Assembly (NCBI GenBank): GCA_037127255.1
Contig: JBANSL010000001.1
Span: 34,959,001 to 35,023,000 of the forward strand
DNA from: Persicaria tinctoria
Lineage: Eukaryota; Streptophyta; Magnoliopsida; Caryophyllales; Polygonaceae
DNA length: 64,000 nt
Direction: 5' to 3'
A model generated the notes under the pieces. That model saw only the letters and a list, made by a program, of their open reading frames with translations. It ran no database searches and was not told where the DNA came from. The position numbers and the translations under genes were made by a program. Positions 21,020 to 32,215 of this stretch are shown here, piece by piece (within the stretch, counting starts at the first letter, position 1; each line of letters opens with the position of its first letter).

Positions 21020-21270
21020 CCTCATGACAAGTACTCGAGCAAGATAGCAACAAATCTTGAGGATACCACCTCTTTTGATACTCCTAGTGATAGTACTGAG
21101 GGTAATGACAAAGGTGATCCAGTTATAGTCAATGTTGTGTACAATGAGGTTCTAAGGATGATGAAAGGCGCACAAAGCTCCATCCTCTGCTGGTGATATG
21201 GATATTGGATATGTAAGCTTTGTAGGTAATATGGAATTTTTACACAACAAACGTATTAAATCTTCTGAAT

Positions 21271-21790
21271 GTCATGCTTGGATAGTGGATTCAGGGGCCA
21301 CATATCACATGTATTGCTTTCACTTCTAAGTTGTTTACTGCTTTGACTAAACTGCATAGACCAGTACTATTAGGTCTTCCTAATGGATGTGTTATTCAGG
21401 TTTTCTATACTGGAAGCATAGTTATTTCATCTGTTTTTACTTTGGATCATGTGCTTTATGTTCCTAAGTTTAGGCATAATCTGCTCGCTGTCTCAAAATT
21501 TTTAAAGCATCATGAAATGCTCATCTATTTCTTTGAACACTTAAGTGTGTTCCAGAACCCTTCAACTAAGAAGGTTGTTTGCACTACTTGTGAGGCAAAA
21601 AGACTCTATGCGCTCAGGACTGACATTAGTGAGGCATAGAGAATGCAACTTGTTGTTCCTGCTAAAGATGTTTTTTCCTTTACTTCTTGTAATTTCTAGA
21701 CTTATACTTCTAGTAGTGATGATAATAAATTGAACCTTGAGCATGCTAGGCTCGATCATAGTTTTTTGTCAAAGATGAAACATGGTGTGG
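21271..21790 (+). pseudogene. Copia-2 protease and GAG-pre-integrase start
   Basis: Active site AWIVDSGATYHM (Asp codon 21288-21290). The frame then shifts into 21331-21639 (DHVLYVPKFRHNLLAVSKFL, the conserved end of the protease). 21720-21785 has LEHARLDHSFLSKMKH, the beginning of the integrase zinc domain, where homology ends abruptly. Confidence 0.78.
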
Positions 21791-22500
21791 GACAAACGTC
21801 GTTGCCATTTTCGCCCTTTGCCAAATAGTAATAAAATCCAAACTCAAACACAAAACCAATAGATTAGGAAATAAATCACTTGATAAACCAAATAACTACT
21901 AGTATGGGAATGAAGTTTTGAGTCAAACCCACATGGAGAAGCGATTTACTATTCCATAACTCTTAACAAGAACTCTTATGACGAAACAATGATTCAAGAC
22001 AAAAAAAACAAGATGTAAAGTAACCAACTTTATAATTGCAAAGTAAATTGATAATAAGGTAGAGAAGATATTTTACCTGTAATTCTCTGACAATGGTTGA
22101 GATTCATGGTCCTAGGATTGATCTATCAATTACTCATAAAAATATGTCTACTTGACTAAAGTTGAAAGATCCGCATGGATACAATCATCTTATTCAATAT
22201 CACTAAAGAATAGCATTAAGGATTCAAGCAATTAGACCAATTGGCATATTGATTCAATGCAATTAAGACAAACCGAAACAACCCTAAATCAGCCCTAATC
22301 GACACATCCCCAACATAGATCAATTGAAATCATCTACTACAAAGACAAAGAAATATCACTACTTCAATACCCTTGTTTGCTATCAAGAATACAACAACGA
22401 ATTCATAGCTAAGATGTAATTCCTAACATGTTGATCAATAATAGAAAGGAACACAAAGTTGTTATTCCCAAGCTAAGAATAGTCCTCAATGGGTCGAGGC
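21790..22500. other. Foreign segment replacing Copia-2 integrase
   Basis: AT-rich and non-coding, with no copia similarity. Its boundaries are sharp: KMKHG before, and an EAIKLAMNSELAALELNKTW-type reverse-transcriptase start after. I could not identify its source. Confidence 0.5.
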
Positions 22501-22502
22501 AA

Positions 22503-23296
22503 TAAAACTTGGCAATGAACAGTGAACTTGCTGCTTTAGAGCTTAATAAAACTTGGCAATTGACTCCATTGTCTCCAGGCAAGATAGCCATTGGATGCAA
22601 ATGGGTATTTCTAGTGAAATACAAGTCTGTTGGAACTGTTGATAGATACAAGGCTCGTTTGGTAGCTAAGGGCTTCAATCAAGTAAAAGATAAAGAATAC
22701 AAGCACGTACACATTCTCTCCCGTGGTTAAGTTCACCACTGTTTGAGTTATATACTCTTGCTATTGCTACAACTAGTGATTGGCTTCTTCATCAGTTGGA
22801 TATTAATAATGCATTTCTTCATGGATTTCTAAATGAAGAAGTTTACATGACACCTCCTCTCAGTGTCACCACTAATCATGGTTTGGTTTGTCGTCTTCAT
22901 AAGTCTCTCTATGGCTTGAAACAAGCCAGTTGTCAGTGGATTGTGGAGCTCTGTAAGCTTCTTATTGATTTGGGTTTCTCTCAATTAATGCATGATTACA
23001 ATCTCTTTGTCAAGATGGAGGGTTAGCATATTACTGTGGCTCTTTGCTATGTTGATGATTTACTGCTTACTGGTAACTCTCCTTCTGTTATATCAGCAAT
23101 GAAATTGGCTCTTGACAAAGCCTTTACAATCAATGACCTTGGTTTAGCAAGGTATTTCTTGGGCATGGAGATTGCTCGCTCTTCTACTGGATTGCTTCTC
23201 AATCAGCGTAAATACATTCTTGACATACTAGCAGATGCTGGTATGACAGAATGTAAGCCGAAACTCTTTCCTATGCAACGGAATCTCAAGCTTTGA
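22503..23296 (+). pseudogene. Copia-2 reverse transcriptase
   Basis: ALELNKTWQLTPLSPGK, VDRYKARLVAKGFNQV, then after a frame break DINNAFLHGFLNEEVYM, CRLHKSLYGLKQAS, and YVDD at 23048-23059 in CYVDDLLLTGNS, then LGLARYFLGMEIARS. Catalytic Asp residues are present. Breaks are near 22725 (HILSRG then stop) and at 23024-23026 (TAG). Confidence 0.85.
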
Positions 23297-23990
23297 ATTG
23301 ATGTAGGTAGCATCATTCATAATCCAGAGCATTACAGGTGCCTGGTTGGTCGTCTTCTCTACCTCACAACGAGCAGGACTGATATATCCTTTTGTGTTCA
23401 GCAAGTTAACTAAGTCAGTTCTGACAATCCCCTCGACAACCTCACTTACATGTTGCATACTTTCTTTTTCGATACCTCAAAGGCACCTTCAACAGAACTC
23501 TGTTTTATCCAAGGTCCTCTTCCTTATCTCTTCGTGCTTATTCAGATGCTAATTGGGCCAATTGTCTCTATACTGGGCGTTCAACTTCAGGGTATTTGTA
23601 TGCTCCTAGGCGACTCACTTGTCTCCTAGAAGACAAAGAAACAGAAAACGATGAGCAAGTCGTCCAATGAGAGTGAATACCGTGCAATGTTTCAACAACC
23701 ATTGAATTTTTTTGGCTTGAAGGCATCCTCAATGATTTGCACATCTCAGTGGCACTCCCAATACCTCTTCATTGTGATAATCACTCAACTCAATACCTTG
23801 CTGCTAACTTGGTGTTTCATGAACGCACAAAGCACATCGTGATTGATAGTCACTTTATCCGCGAGATGGTTCAATCTCAATTCAAACCATTCATGTGCCT
23901 TCATCTCTTCAGTTAGCAAATGTGTTCACTAAGGCTCTTGGCTCTGAGCAACACGAGTTCCTTTGTCTCAAGCTCGGCTTGCTTCCTCAT
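23297..23990 (+). pseudogene. Copia-2 RNase H region
   Basis: Frame-broken RNase H: HYRCLVGRLLYLTTSRTDIS, then in other frames SKSSNESEYRAM (the conserved Ser-Ser-x-Glu-[AS]-Glu-Tyr block), ending with pieces of LGLLPHV-type C-terminus near 23980. Confidence 0.75.
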
Positions 23991-23998
23991 GTCTCGTT

Positions 23999-24009
23999 TG
24001 GGGAGGGGA
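23999..24009 (+). other. Copia-2 polypurine tract
   Basis: GGGGAGGGGA-type tract directly before the 3' LTR. Confidence 0.7.
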
Positions 24010-24263
24010 TATGAGGATATATTGTTGCACTTCTTTATATTACTATAGCCACATTTTGTAATTGGTGAAATAAGTGGGCTAAACGGTGTCGTTTCATTCT
24101 GTATGAGCCAGTATAAACAAGATCCTCCCTCCTCACTTTCATTTGATTGATTTAGTTATAAGTTGTAACAAACGGTATTCTGTTACTTGGAAGAAACTCT
24201 CTCTTTTCCTCCATTTTCTCGGTTTTCTTCGAGCTTTGAACTAATCAATTTGATCCGTTTACA
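24010..24263 (+). repeat. Copia-2 3' LTR
   Basis: 254 bp, TATGAGGATATATTG ... CGTTTACA; slightly longer than the 5' LTR through small insertions. Confidence 0.85.
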
Positions 24264-25400
24264 AAGTAGTGTGTCGATTGAGATTGACATAATTAATTAG
24301 CTAGGGTTGTGAGATTTTAGGCAGGCAATACAATCTGGAGGAATCTTTGTAACCATGAAAACTATCGTGTATTTGGAATAAGCTGATTATAGGATTTCAA
24401 AGCGGTGTAGTAAATTTACAATACTCTCTCTGTAATTTGTCACCTTGGTTATGTTATGGCGCATTACATCACTAAGCTAGGCTAGCTGGCTATATATAGA
24501 TTTATTGTTTCAATTCAGCCTCTTTTCTTTCTGTAACATATTTTCGATCTTTCTTGGAACGTACGATAATATATGAGCCAGAATAACTTCTTTAAAAAAA
24601 CAAATTGTACGTATATATTCTATATATTGACGTGGACTATGCAATAGCAGATGTGTAGCTGGCTAGTTGCAATATGTGTATATTCTTTTTCTCGATTTAG
24701 CAAACCATATGTTATAATATATGGGATGGGATGTACTTCACGTGGACTATGCGTGATCAAAGTGCATGTGGACCAAGCTATAGCTAGCTAAAAGTGATAC
24801 TATACCAAGCTAGAAATCAAATGACGACATATGGTTACTTTACGGAATCAATAAAGTAATGGATTCAGGATTTATTTATGTTTACGGGTCTAAGAAACAT
24901 AATTTGAAAGTAAAGCTGAAAACTTAGGCATACTAAAAAGTTAGAATTCCTTCCCAAATTGAGATTGAGACCACCGGACATATATATATAGATACCATCT
25001 ATCTACGCAATTCAAGTATAGCTATAGGCTATAGCATCAGACAATGGTACGTACATATTACCGGTTACCCTCCGTCGACCATGCATATATCAACATTAAA
25101 TGTACCAAATTGCAAGTATTATATATGTTTGGTTGAAAGTGCTCAAGCTATCTATATCTATATCTATCTAAAATGTACTAGGCGATGTTGGAGTATAAAA
25201 TGAATATCTACCAAGTAATTAATCAAAAAAGAGAATGAATCTTTTTATTAAAGGATAAGAAAAAATAAATCTTCGGATCTATTGCAGGAATTGTTTGAAA
25301 GATGCAAAATGCTCTACGTTTGAGAGAGGTTTGAACTATAGATTTACGTAATTTGGAATAACCAATTAGGTTATATATATTCTTAATTCAGTATCCTCCT
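24264..25400. other. No gene seen
   Basis: AT-rich with short TATCTA runs near 25150-25170. No coding or repeat structure I can support. Confidence 0.55.
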
Positions 25401-25969
25401 TACTTTTTTTTATTAGGTAATAATTCGAGGAGGACCAGATAAACCTGGCTCCTCGACCTTACTTACGTTCATCCACTCTCTTCCCACCAATCAAATCTTT
25501 TCTTTTTTTTTTCAATTTTCCTTTTTTGTCCATTTTTCAAATAATACACAAAAACAATCATGTTTTTTGTCCTTCAATTCTTTGATTTTTTATTTCCTTT
25601 AATTTTTTATTCTTCCACTTATCTCTTTTAATCAAACACATTTTTTCTTTTATTTTTAATATATTTACTACATGTTTATGTCTATATCTATATACACTCT
25701 TAAAACATAAGAGTTTTAGTCTATGTGACATATCTACCTTTTTAGCCGTTTAAATCAATATCATTTTTTTCCGTTATTTTTTTTTTCTTTCCTTTATCTC
25801 TTTAAACCAATAATATTTTTTATTTTATTTTTAACATATTTACTAACTATTAGACTTAATTCAAAATATTAAATTTAATATAATCCAATGTTTACTATTA
25901 ATATACATGTAAATCTTTATGTATTATAAATATCTAATCTATATATGATACTTAATATAAAAGCCTTTA
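25400..25969. repeat. AT-rich dispersed repeat
   Basis: T-rich stretches TTTATCTCTTTAAACCAATA and TTTTTAACATATTTACTAAC recur, with changes, at 52540-53440. The style resembles AT-rich Helitron-like sequence, but no terminus was found. An imperfect hairpin (CGAGGAGGACCAG / CCTGGCTCCTCG) lies at about 25427-25457. Confidence 0.45.
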
Positions 25970-25989
25970 CACTACAAAAAATAATAAAA

Positions 25990-26230
25990 TTTGCTACACT
26001 TGGTAGCTTCGGTAGGCGTGTGGCGTAGCAATTGATACCCTTTTGCTACGGCATTAGCTACGGTAGGCATTGCATCAAGAAAAAAAACCAAAACAGTAGC
26101 TTCGGGGTGATATTGTCGTACCTAAACACTTAACAAAAAGGATTTTGCTACGGATGGTAGCAATGGGAAGGCTCTACCGTGGCAAAAAAGGAGGCGGTTT
26201 TGTAAGATTTGTCACGGCTGCATTGCCTTC
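25990..26230. repeat. CACTA-2 left subterminal repeats
   Basis: GGTAGCTTCGGTAGG, GCTACGGCATTAGCTACGG and related words in both orientations. Confidence 0.65.
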
Positions 26231-27330
26231 GTAGCTAAAGAACATTAAAAAAAAGAAAGAAAAAACACAATTAAGAACAGAACTTAAAAAACACGTGCGA
26301 TTCCATCTCGGCATCTCAATAATAAAAAAAATGGGAACGATGCTCTCACCATTGTCATCCCCAACCCTAACCAGCTCGAAAGTCGTCATCTTCTCCCTCC
26401 ATAACCTGCGGCAAAGATTGTAGAGCGAAGGTCCCCGGCGGAAAAGACTGTAGAGCGAAGGTGCCAGTCTCGAAGGTCGCCGGAGACTCCTACAACAGGT
26501 ACTCATCCCAAGCTCTTTGTTCGATTTTTTGTCGAAGTAACAGGTAATCTATCGAATTTGTGGGTTAGGGTTTAATGTGGGGAAAGTGGACGGGTTTGTT
26601 CGATTTTGTGTCAAATTTCCAGCTAATCTTTCGAATTTATTCCGAATTTGTTCGATTTTGTGTCATCTCTCTCCCTTATTTCTCAGATCTAGAGTTGTTC
26701 AATTTTTATTTTTATTTTTTGGAGTGTGTTTTGATGTTGATTTCAGAATGGAGGTGGTGAATGAGTTAGTGCTTGATACCCGTTTAGGGTTAGGGTTTAT
26801 AATTTGGGGAAAGTGGTCGGGTATGCTTGGATATTTAGGGTTTGATTTTTCTGAAAAGAGTGATCGAATTTGTTCTGGATTTTTTTGATTTTGTGTAATT
26901 TCTTTCTTCCTTATTTCTCAGATCTAGAGTTATTCAGATTGTTCTATTCTTTGCAGTGTGTTGTGATGTAGATTCATTTGGGGAGATTTTCATGGATTTG
27001 TAGAAGCATGCTTATACAAAGGTTATGGATTGAATCTAAAACCTGTTTTAGTTATTATTTCTCTGAGATTCTGGTTCTGATGTAGATTCACGTGTTTGCC
27101 CTTTATCAATAATCAAAATTCCATGGGAATGAACTTTATTTCTTAGACCAAAAGAGGGAAAAAGTTTGTTTGTATTGAATTTATCATAGTAGATTTGTTG
27201 ACTGTAATCAAATGGTTCTCTGGAAGAAATTGATTGAAGCACTTTGAGAGATCAATGTACAACTATTTTCAACTGTTACATAAGCAGCTTCCATCTAAAT
27301 TTTGTATCCCTTGCTAATACATTTAAAATA
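26231..27330. other. CACTA-2 left interior
   Basis: Short exon/leader-like piece at 26330-26520, then intron-like DNA with repeated TTCGATTTTGTGT phrases (26600-26660, 26885). 27041-27085 is a paralogue of the LARD-1 insertion site (see findings). No gene recognised. Confidence 0.5.
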
Positions 27331-27339
27331 AATGTTTTC

Positions 27340-27620
27340 AGCTTGTTGATGAGGTCACTTCAAGTAAAGACGTCAAACGTTCTGGTAACAGTAAGAAGCC
27401 AGAGTCCAGTCATTCATGAGGTGATGGCGCCTCCAGGGGACTAAATGGACAGCTGGGACATGTATTTTCCTTGATGATTTCTATTGAGATTACACATCTG
27501 TGCAAGGAGATACATATTCATGAAAATATTATACTTACTTTCATAGGTCATGAAAATTGTGATCATGGTGGGTTTTGGACTTCTTGGTCTCTTCACTAGG
27601 AAAAGAAAGCCAAGGTACAT
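27340..27620 (+). pseudogene. Captured exon-like pieces of unknown gene
   Basis: 27340-27450 reads DEVTSSKDVKRSGNSKKPES and then meets a stop. 27548-27617 reads VMKIVIMVGFGLLGLFTRKR, a hydrophobic helix followed by basic residues, as in a tail anchor, between an intron-like acceptor and AAG|GTACAT. They look like consecutive exons of one captured gene. I do not recognise it. Confidence 0.35.
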
Positions 27621-28579
27621 CTCATTTTCATTCTCATCTTTCTTGTTCTTTTCATGCTTATTATACGGCGAAGAGCCTACTTTTCTTGCTTCTGATGTAA
27701 ATTAATTTTTAACCTGAGAAACACTGATGATTCTTGCAAAGAGTATACAATTAGATTGGTTCCTTTGGGGTTGAAACCTGCAATGGATTCTGTTTAACGA
27801 CTTTCATCCCAATATATGTCAATGTCGATCACAATTTTTTTTACGGTACTATTAAGCCGGATAGCCCTAAACCTCTTAAACCTGAAATATTAGGGAGATC
27901 GATGATCCTGTGGGTGAGTATGGTCTCATGAAACAGGTTGGTTAAGTTTGTCATTTTTAGAATATAAGCTTGTTCTTCATTCCTACTATTTGATGCTTTG
28001 CTGAGAAAATTGCAAGGTCGTAGCATATGTTGGCGTCTAGAAGGGATGAAGGAGCATTGTCAATCAATGACCTCTGGTTTCTGAAGGTACTGCGCTGTCT
28101 TTGGTAGAGACTTTAGTTTAGAGCATGTGAAGATATGAGTGCTACCAAATCATGAATTAGATATGAGTGCTACCAAATTATTCACTATAGTTTCTCCTTC
28201 TGTCACCATATATTCAAATTTTGCCACCTAAATTCAGAAAAGGACGAAAACAACAACAATAAAAAAATCATAAGGAAAATATTTTATTCATAAAAGAAAG
28301 GTTAATCATTTCTTCCCAAATCCTAAAAGAGAAAAGGTTACAATTACATGTTTTGTTGTAGGCAATTACTCCGTATTGAAATTTTTTTTAAGAAGATAAA
28401 GAATTGGATTATTATCTAATTGTCTAATGATTCAGATCCTTGGGCTTTAGAGTTTTCTTTTAAACTCTATCGGATCCAAAGGGTTGTTATTGGTAATTAG
28501 ATTTTGTTATTCGTTGTTTTTTTTAACCCTTTTATTTTAGGGGGTGTCTTTTCTTAACCCTTTTAATTTAAAGTGACTT
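27621..28579. other. CACTA-2 interior, no gene
   Basis: AT-rich, with one possible exon scrap near 28028-28085 (MLASRRDEGALSINDLWFLK). Nothing else supported. Confidence 0.45.
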
Positions 28580-28587
28580 AAATTGAC

Positions 28588-29321
28588 TAGGGTTGGCATG
28601 GTACGGTAACCACCAAAAAATGGTGATTACCACGTACCAACCACAAACTGGTGGTACGCAAATTTTCATACCATGTATGTGGTAACCACGACTTGTGGTT
28701 ACCATCGGTAAATTACCATGGTTACCAAGCTGTAATTTTGTTTGTATTTTGTTTAAACCCCTTGGCTACCTTCCGATAGTCATCAAAGTTATCGAACAAA
28801 AAAATATGATTACAAAAAATAATATGGCTACCACCTATTAAAAGTTCAAATAAATCAAGTTCACAACCTAAATTACAAACCAATTCAAACCAACCAAGTT
28901 AAAAGTCATGAAATAAACCAAGTTCAATTGTTCAAACATTCAAAATGTTCTTGCAAGTTCAAACAAAACAAGTTCAAAGTCTTCAAACATTCACAATGTT
29001 CCTAGTTCCTACAGTTTCTAGTACAAAACGTAGAAATGACCAATTTAGGTCAAAATCAAAACACAAAATATAAATTAAAAACTTAAAACTTAAAGTAATA
29101 ACAATAAACATTAAATAAATAAAAAATTAATACATATATATACTTGGTAATCATGGTAACCATGGTATTCAGATTTCATTACCATTACCGTACCACTATC
29201 ATGTGGTTACCACCAAGATGGTTACCGCCATGTTGATTACCACAAGTGTGGTTACCAACATTGTCGGTTTGTGGTTGGTACGTGGTTGGTATGGCAATTT
29301 CCGTACCATTTGCCAGCCCTA
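28588..29321. mobile_element. hAT-1: hAT-type MITE in CACTA-2
   Basis: 734 bp; perfect 8-bp duplication AAATTGAC (28580-28587, 29322-29329). Ends TAGGGTTGGCA and, inverted, TAGGGCTGGCA. The subterminal zones are packed with GTGGTTACC/GGTAACCAC words on both strands. No transposase. Confidence 0.88.
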
Positions 29322-29687
29322 AAATTGACAAATGGTGTGAAATATGAGTTGAAGACTTATGAAATGATATAACCTCTGTATGAGGTAAAAAAATAGTTTA
29401 TTTGTAAAAATAAAAGGGATTTAAATGGTTATTAAGGGTAGTCTTTTTTTCATATTAAATAAAATCTAATAATATTCGAAAAAAATGTTTACCATTTAAA
29501 CTCTAAAATAATTCCTCATAATAAAAAGTAGGTGTCCGATATGTGGTATATTACTTAGGTGTCCCATATGAGGTATATTACTTTAAACCGGTTGAAATCC
29601 TTGCAATACTATACAAGTCATTGTAGTAAGAAAATGACATTTGCATTATAAAGTTATTTTGATGTAAGACCTGTTTTAGTTAGTATG

Positions 29688-29955
29688 TGTGATGCATAAT
29701 ATCCGCATTAAGATTCTTCAAGAACACCGATCGAGCCGGAACCTGCAAATCATTGACAAACAAGGTCGGGCGGGGTTAACCTTTCCCGGAGGACCCTCCG
29801 ACGCTCAAGTCAGATTTGTTCGGCCGCCAAAAAAGCCTCCTCTAACCATAGCTCACTGCCCATATATATAATGAAAATTAGGGCTGAATTAAATGCTACC
29901 TGGTAAAAGACAATTGTGCCCTCATGTTCCGTACGGGCTTACTTTAATCCTATCA
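29688..29955 (-). repeat. LARD-1 left LTR (3' LTR)
   Basis: Plus strand TGTGATGCATAATATCC ... AATCCTATCA. Same as 31948-32215 apart from scattered substitutions. Confidence 0.9.
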
Positions 29956-30168
29956 ATTGCCCCTCGGGTTTCCTCTTCACGATCTAGTGATGAGGGAAGA
30001 CGAATATCTTGGTGCTCTTCACTTTCTATGATTGACGACAACCGCTAATGATTGTCCTTTTGCCTTGACTCTATCCTGCACACTTAGCGTTCTTAACCAA
30101 TAAACATAATGTGGGGGTGCATTATTAAATAATCAAATGAAAGTTATAGCTCAACATGATTAGATAAA

Positions 30169-30575
30169 TCTCCGGTGGCCATAAGTGGCGATTGTCCGGT
30201 GGCCGTAAGTGGCGATTTCCGGTGGCCGTAAGTGGCGATCTTTTTCCGGTGGCCGTAAGTGGCGATTTCCAGTGGCCGTAAGTGGCGATCTTTTTCCGGT
30301 GGCCGTAAGTGGCGATTTCCGGTGGCCGTAAGTGGCGATCTTTTTCCGGTGGCCGTAAGTGGCGATTTCCGGTGGCCGTAAGTGGCGATCTTTTTTCGGT
30401 GGCCGTAAGTGGCGATTTCCGATGGCCGTAAGTGGCGATCTTTTTCCGGTGGCCGTAAGTGGCGATTTCCGATGGCCGTAAGTGGCGATCTTTTTCCGGT
30501 GGCCGTAAGTGGCGATTTCTGGTGGTCGTAAGTGGCGATCTTTTTCCGGTGGCCGTAAGTGGCGATCTTTTTCCT
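30169..30575. repeat. LARD-1 minisatellite, 16 copies of a 19-bp core
   Basis: The core GGTGGCCGTAAGTGGCGAT is followed alternately by TTCC and CTTTTTCC, giving a 50-bp higher-order period (clear from 30191 to 30590). Single changes: AGTGG near 30271, GATGG near 30421 and 30471, GGTCG near 30521. Read on the minus strand it is open in more than one frame, because 50 is not a multiple of three and the unit has no stops. It is probably not coding. Confidence 0.92.
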
Positions 30576-31240
30576 TGCCCCAGTGTCGTTCGTAACACCG
30601 GGTCTCATGTGCATGTTATTACTAACGCCCCCAACTTCTATCGTTACCTATGCAAGAACACCAAAAGAGCAACAAACCACAACAAAAGTGGAGGGGGCAA
30701 ATCCCGCTATCCATACAATTTGTACATTAAGATCCGGTTAGCAATTTGAACTAGTTATTCGATTGAATTGACCATGTAGCAGAGACTCATTCGCGCTCGG
30801 TAAGGTAGAATCATAAAGGATCACATAGATACTGGGAGAATAAAATATCAGCGGGCTTAAAACAAATAGACAAATATTACTGAACAATTTCCTATCCGGT
30901 AATTAGGCATGTAAGCTTGAGCCAATAACCAATGACTTTAAACAATCAAGTATCAACAAAAAGAAGTATAGAATGTATATTTTTATTCATAAAGTCCAAT
31001 AGCGAAGGTTTAATTAATTCATACATATGACAAGCACATATTATCATTTCCCATTAAAAGATAATATTCATATATCACAATTGAAGACAGTGGCCCTAAA
31101 TTAGTATAACGGTTCCAAGCAATACTAATTCAACCATGAAGGCCAAAATTAAGAGGCAAATCAATTTAATCAAACAATCGTTAGGTAAAACGCAATTAAG
31201 TGCATAATCGATTAGCAGTTACAAAAGAATTACCACACAC
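30576..31240. other. LARD-1 interior, AT-rich part
   Basis: No gene. Short tracts only. Confidence 0.55.
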
Positions 31241-31929
31241 ATTTGCGTCTTCTACAGAGGGCGGCGACGACGCTAGAATTCACAGCGGCATCCTCGGCTC
31301 GCGTGGCCACTGTACGTCCTGCTTCGACCTCGACCTCGGCGGCGGCAAAGGACTCTTATCGGCGAATTGCGGTGCCCCGGCCTCCTCCATCAATGTCGGC
31401 GTGTTATCGGGTTTAGATTTACCACGAGCATCCCGCCTTTCGAAGCCACCGGGGTCGACTTGCACTGGCAGCGAGGCTGGACTGGAGTGCGACACCGGCG
31501 AACACCGTCACCACCTTGTCGACGACGAACGGACATGGGTTGCGGATTTCCCTTCAAGTTTTAATTTCAGATCGGAGCAATGAGGACTCCCGAAGGCGAC
31601 GCTCCCTTCGGGCTCTGCAAGATCGGAGTCTCCACCGGCGTCGTTCTTCATGGTGTTCTGACGGCGTTGTTCTCCGCGGTTGGAAAATAATTGGAGGAGA
31701 CAAACCTGGAATGAAGAGGGAGGGACGAGAGGCGATGAAGATCGCAGGGGCTTGCGGCGGCGAGCGAGGTGAAACGCACTGCCCCTGGCCACCGCAATGG
31801 GCCGAAGCCAGCAATCCCTGACCCCACACTGAGCCCCCCCTTTCGATCGAGCTCTGCAGTCCTAATAGGCGATTTTAACTTGCTCGGTTCATTGGGAATT
31901 TCGACAACGGTGTGCTTTTCGATCGAATT
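31240..31929. other. LARD-1 interior, GC-rich leader
   Basis: GC-rich with overlapping open stretches on both strands, none recognised. On the element's sense (minus) strand this is the leader directly after the primer site. Confidence 0.5.
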
Positions 31930-31947
31930 CCCACAGATGGCGCCAAA
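31930..31947 (-). other. LARD-1 primer binding site
   Basis: Minus strand TTTGGCGCCATCTGTGGG abuts the LTR. TGGCGCC-type sites are used by plant gypsy elements. The exact tRNA is not certain. Confidence 0.7.
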
Positions 31948-32215
31948 TGTGATGCATAATATCCGCATCAAGATTCTTCAAGAACACCGATCGAGCCGGA
32001 ACCTGCAAATCATTGACAAACAAGGTTGGGCGGGGCTAACCTCCCCCGGAGGACCCTCCGACGCTCAAGTCAGATTTGTTCGGCTGCCAAAAAAGCCTCC
32101 TCTAACCATAGCTCACTGCCCATATATATAATGAAAATTAGGGTTGAATTAAATGCTACCTGGTAAAAGACAATTGTGCCCTCAAGTTCCGTACGGGCTT
32201 ACTTTAGTCCTATCA
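31948..32215 (-). repeat. LARD-1 right LTR (5' LTR)
   Basis: 268 bp, TGTGATGCATAATATCC ... AGTCCTATCA. Confidence 0.9.

Larger units (their letters stand above)
19752..24263 (+). mobile_element. Copia-2: short decayed Ty1/copia element
   Basis: LTRs 19752-19996 and 24010-24263, with the duplication AAGTA at 19747-19751 and 24264-24268. It has a tRNA-iMet primer site and gag, protease, reverse transcriptase and RNase H pieces in order. Most of integrase is missing and a ~700-bp unrelated segment sits at its place. Many stops. Confidence 0.9.
29688..32215 (-). mobile_element. LARD-1: small non-autonomous LTR retrotransposon in CACTA-2
   Basis: Two 268-bp LTRs, a GTATG duplication (29683-29687, 32216-32220), a gypsy-type primer site just inside the right LTR on the minus strand, and a purine tract (GAGGGGCAAT) just inside the left LTR. 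The ~2-kb interior has no polymerase or gag, only a GC-rich part and a minisatellite. The LTRs differ at about ten positions by eye. Confidence 0.88.

Noticed and set aside
30169..30575. CRISPR-like array
   Set aside because: There are no unique spacers; the spacers are two fixed short words, and the context is a plant retroelement.
30125..30614. Two long overlapping open frames as repeat proteins
   Set aside because: Both are frames of the same 50-bp minisatellite, which has no stop codon on that strand.
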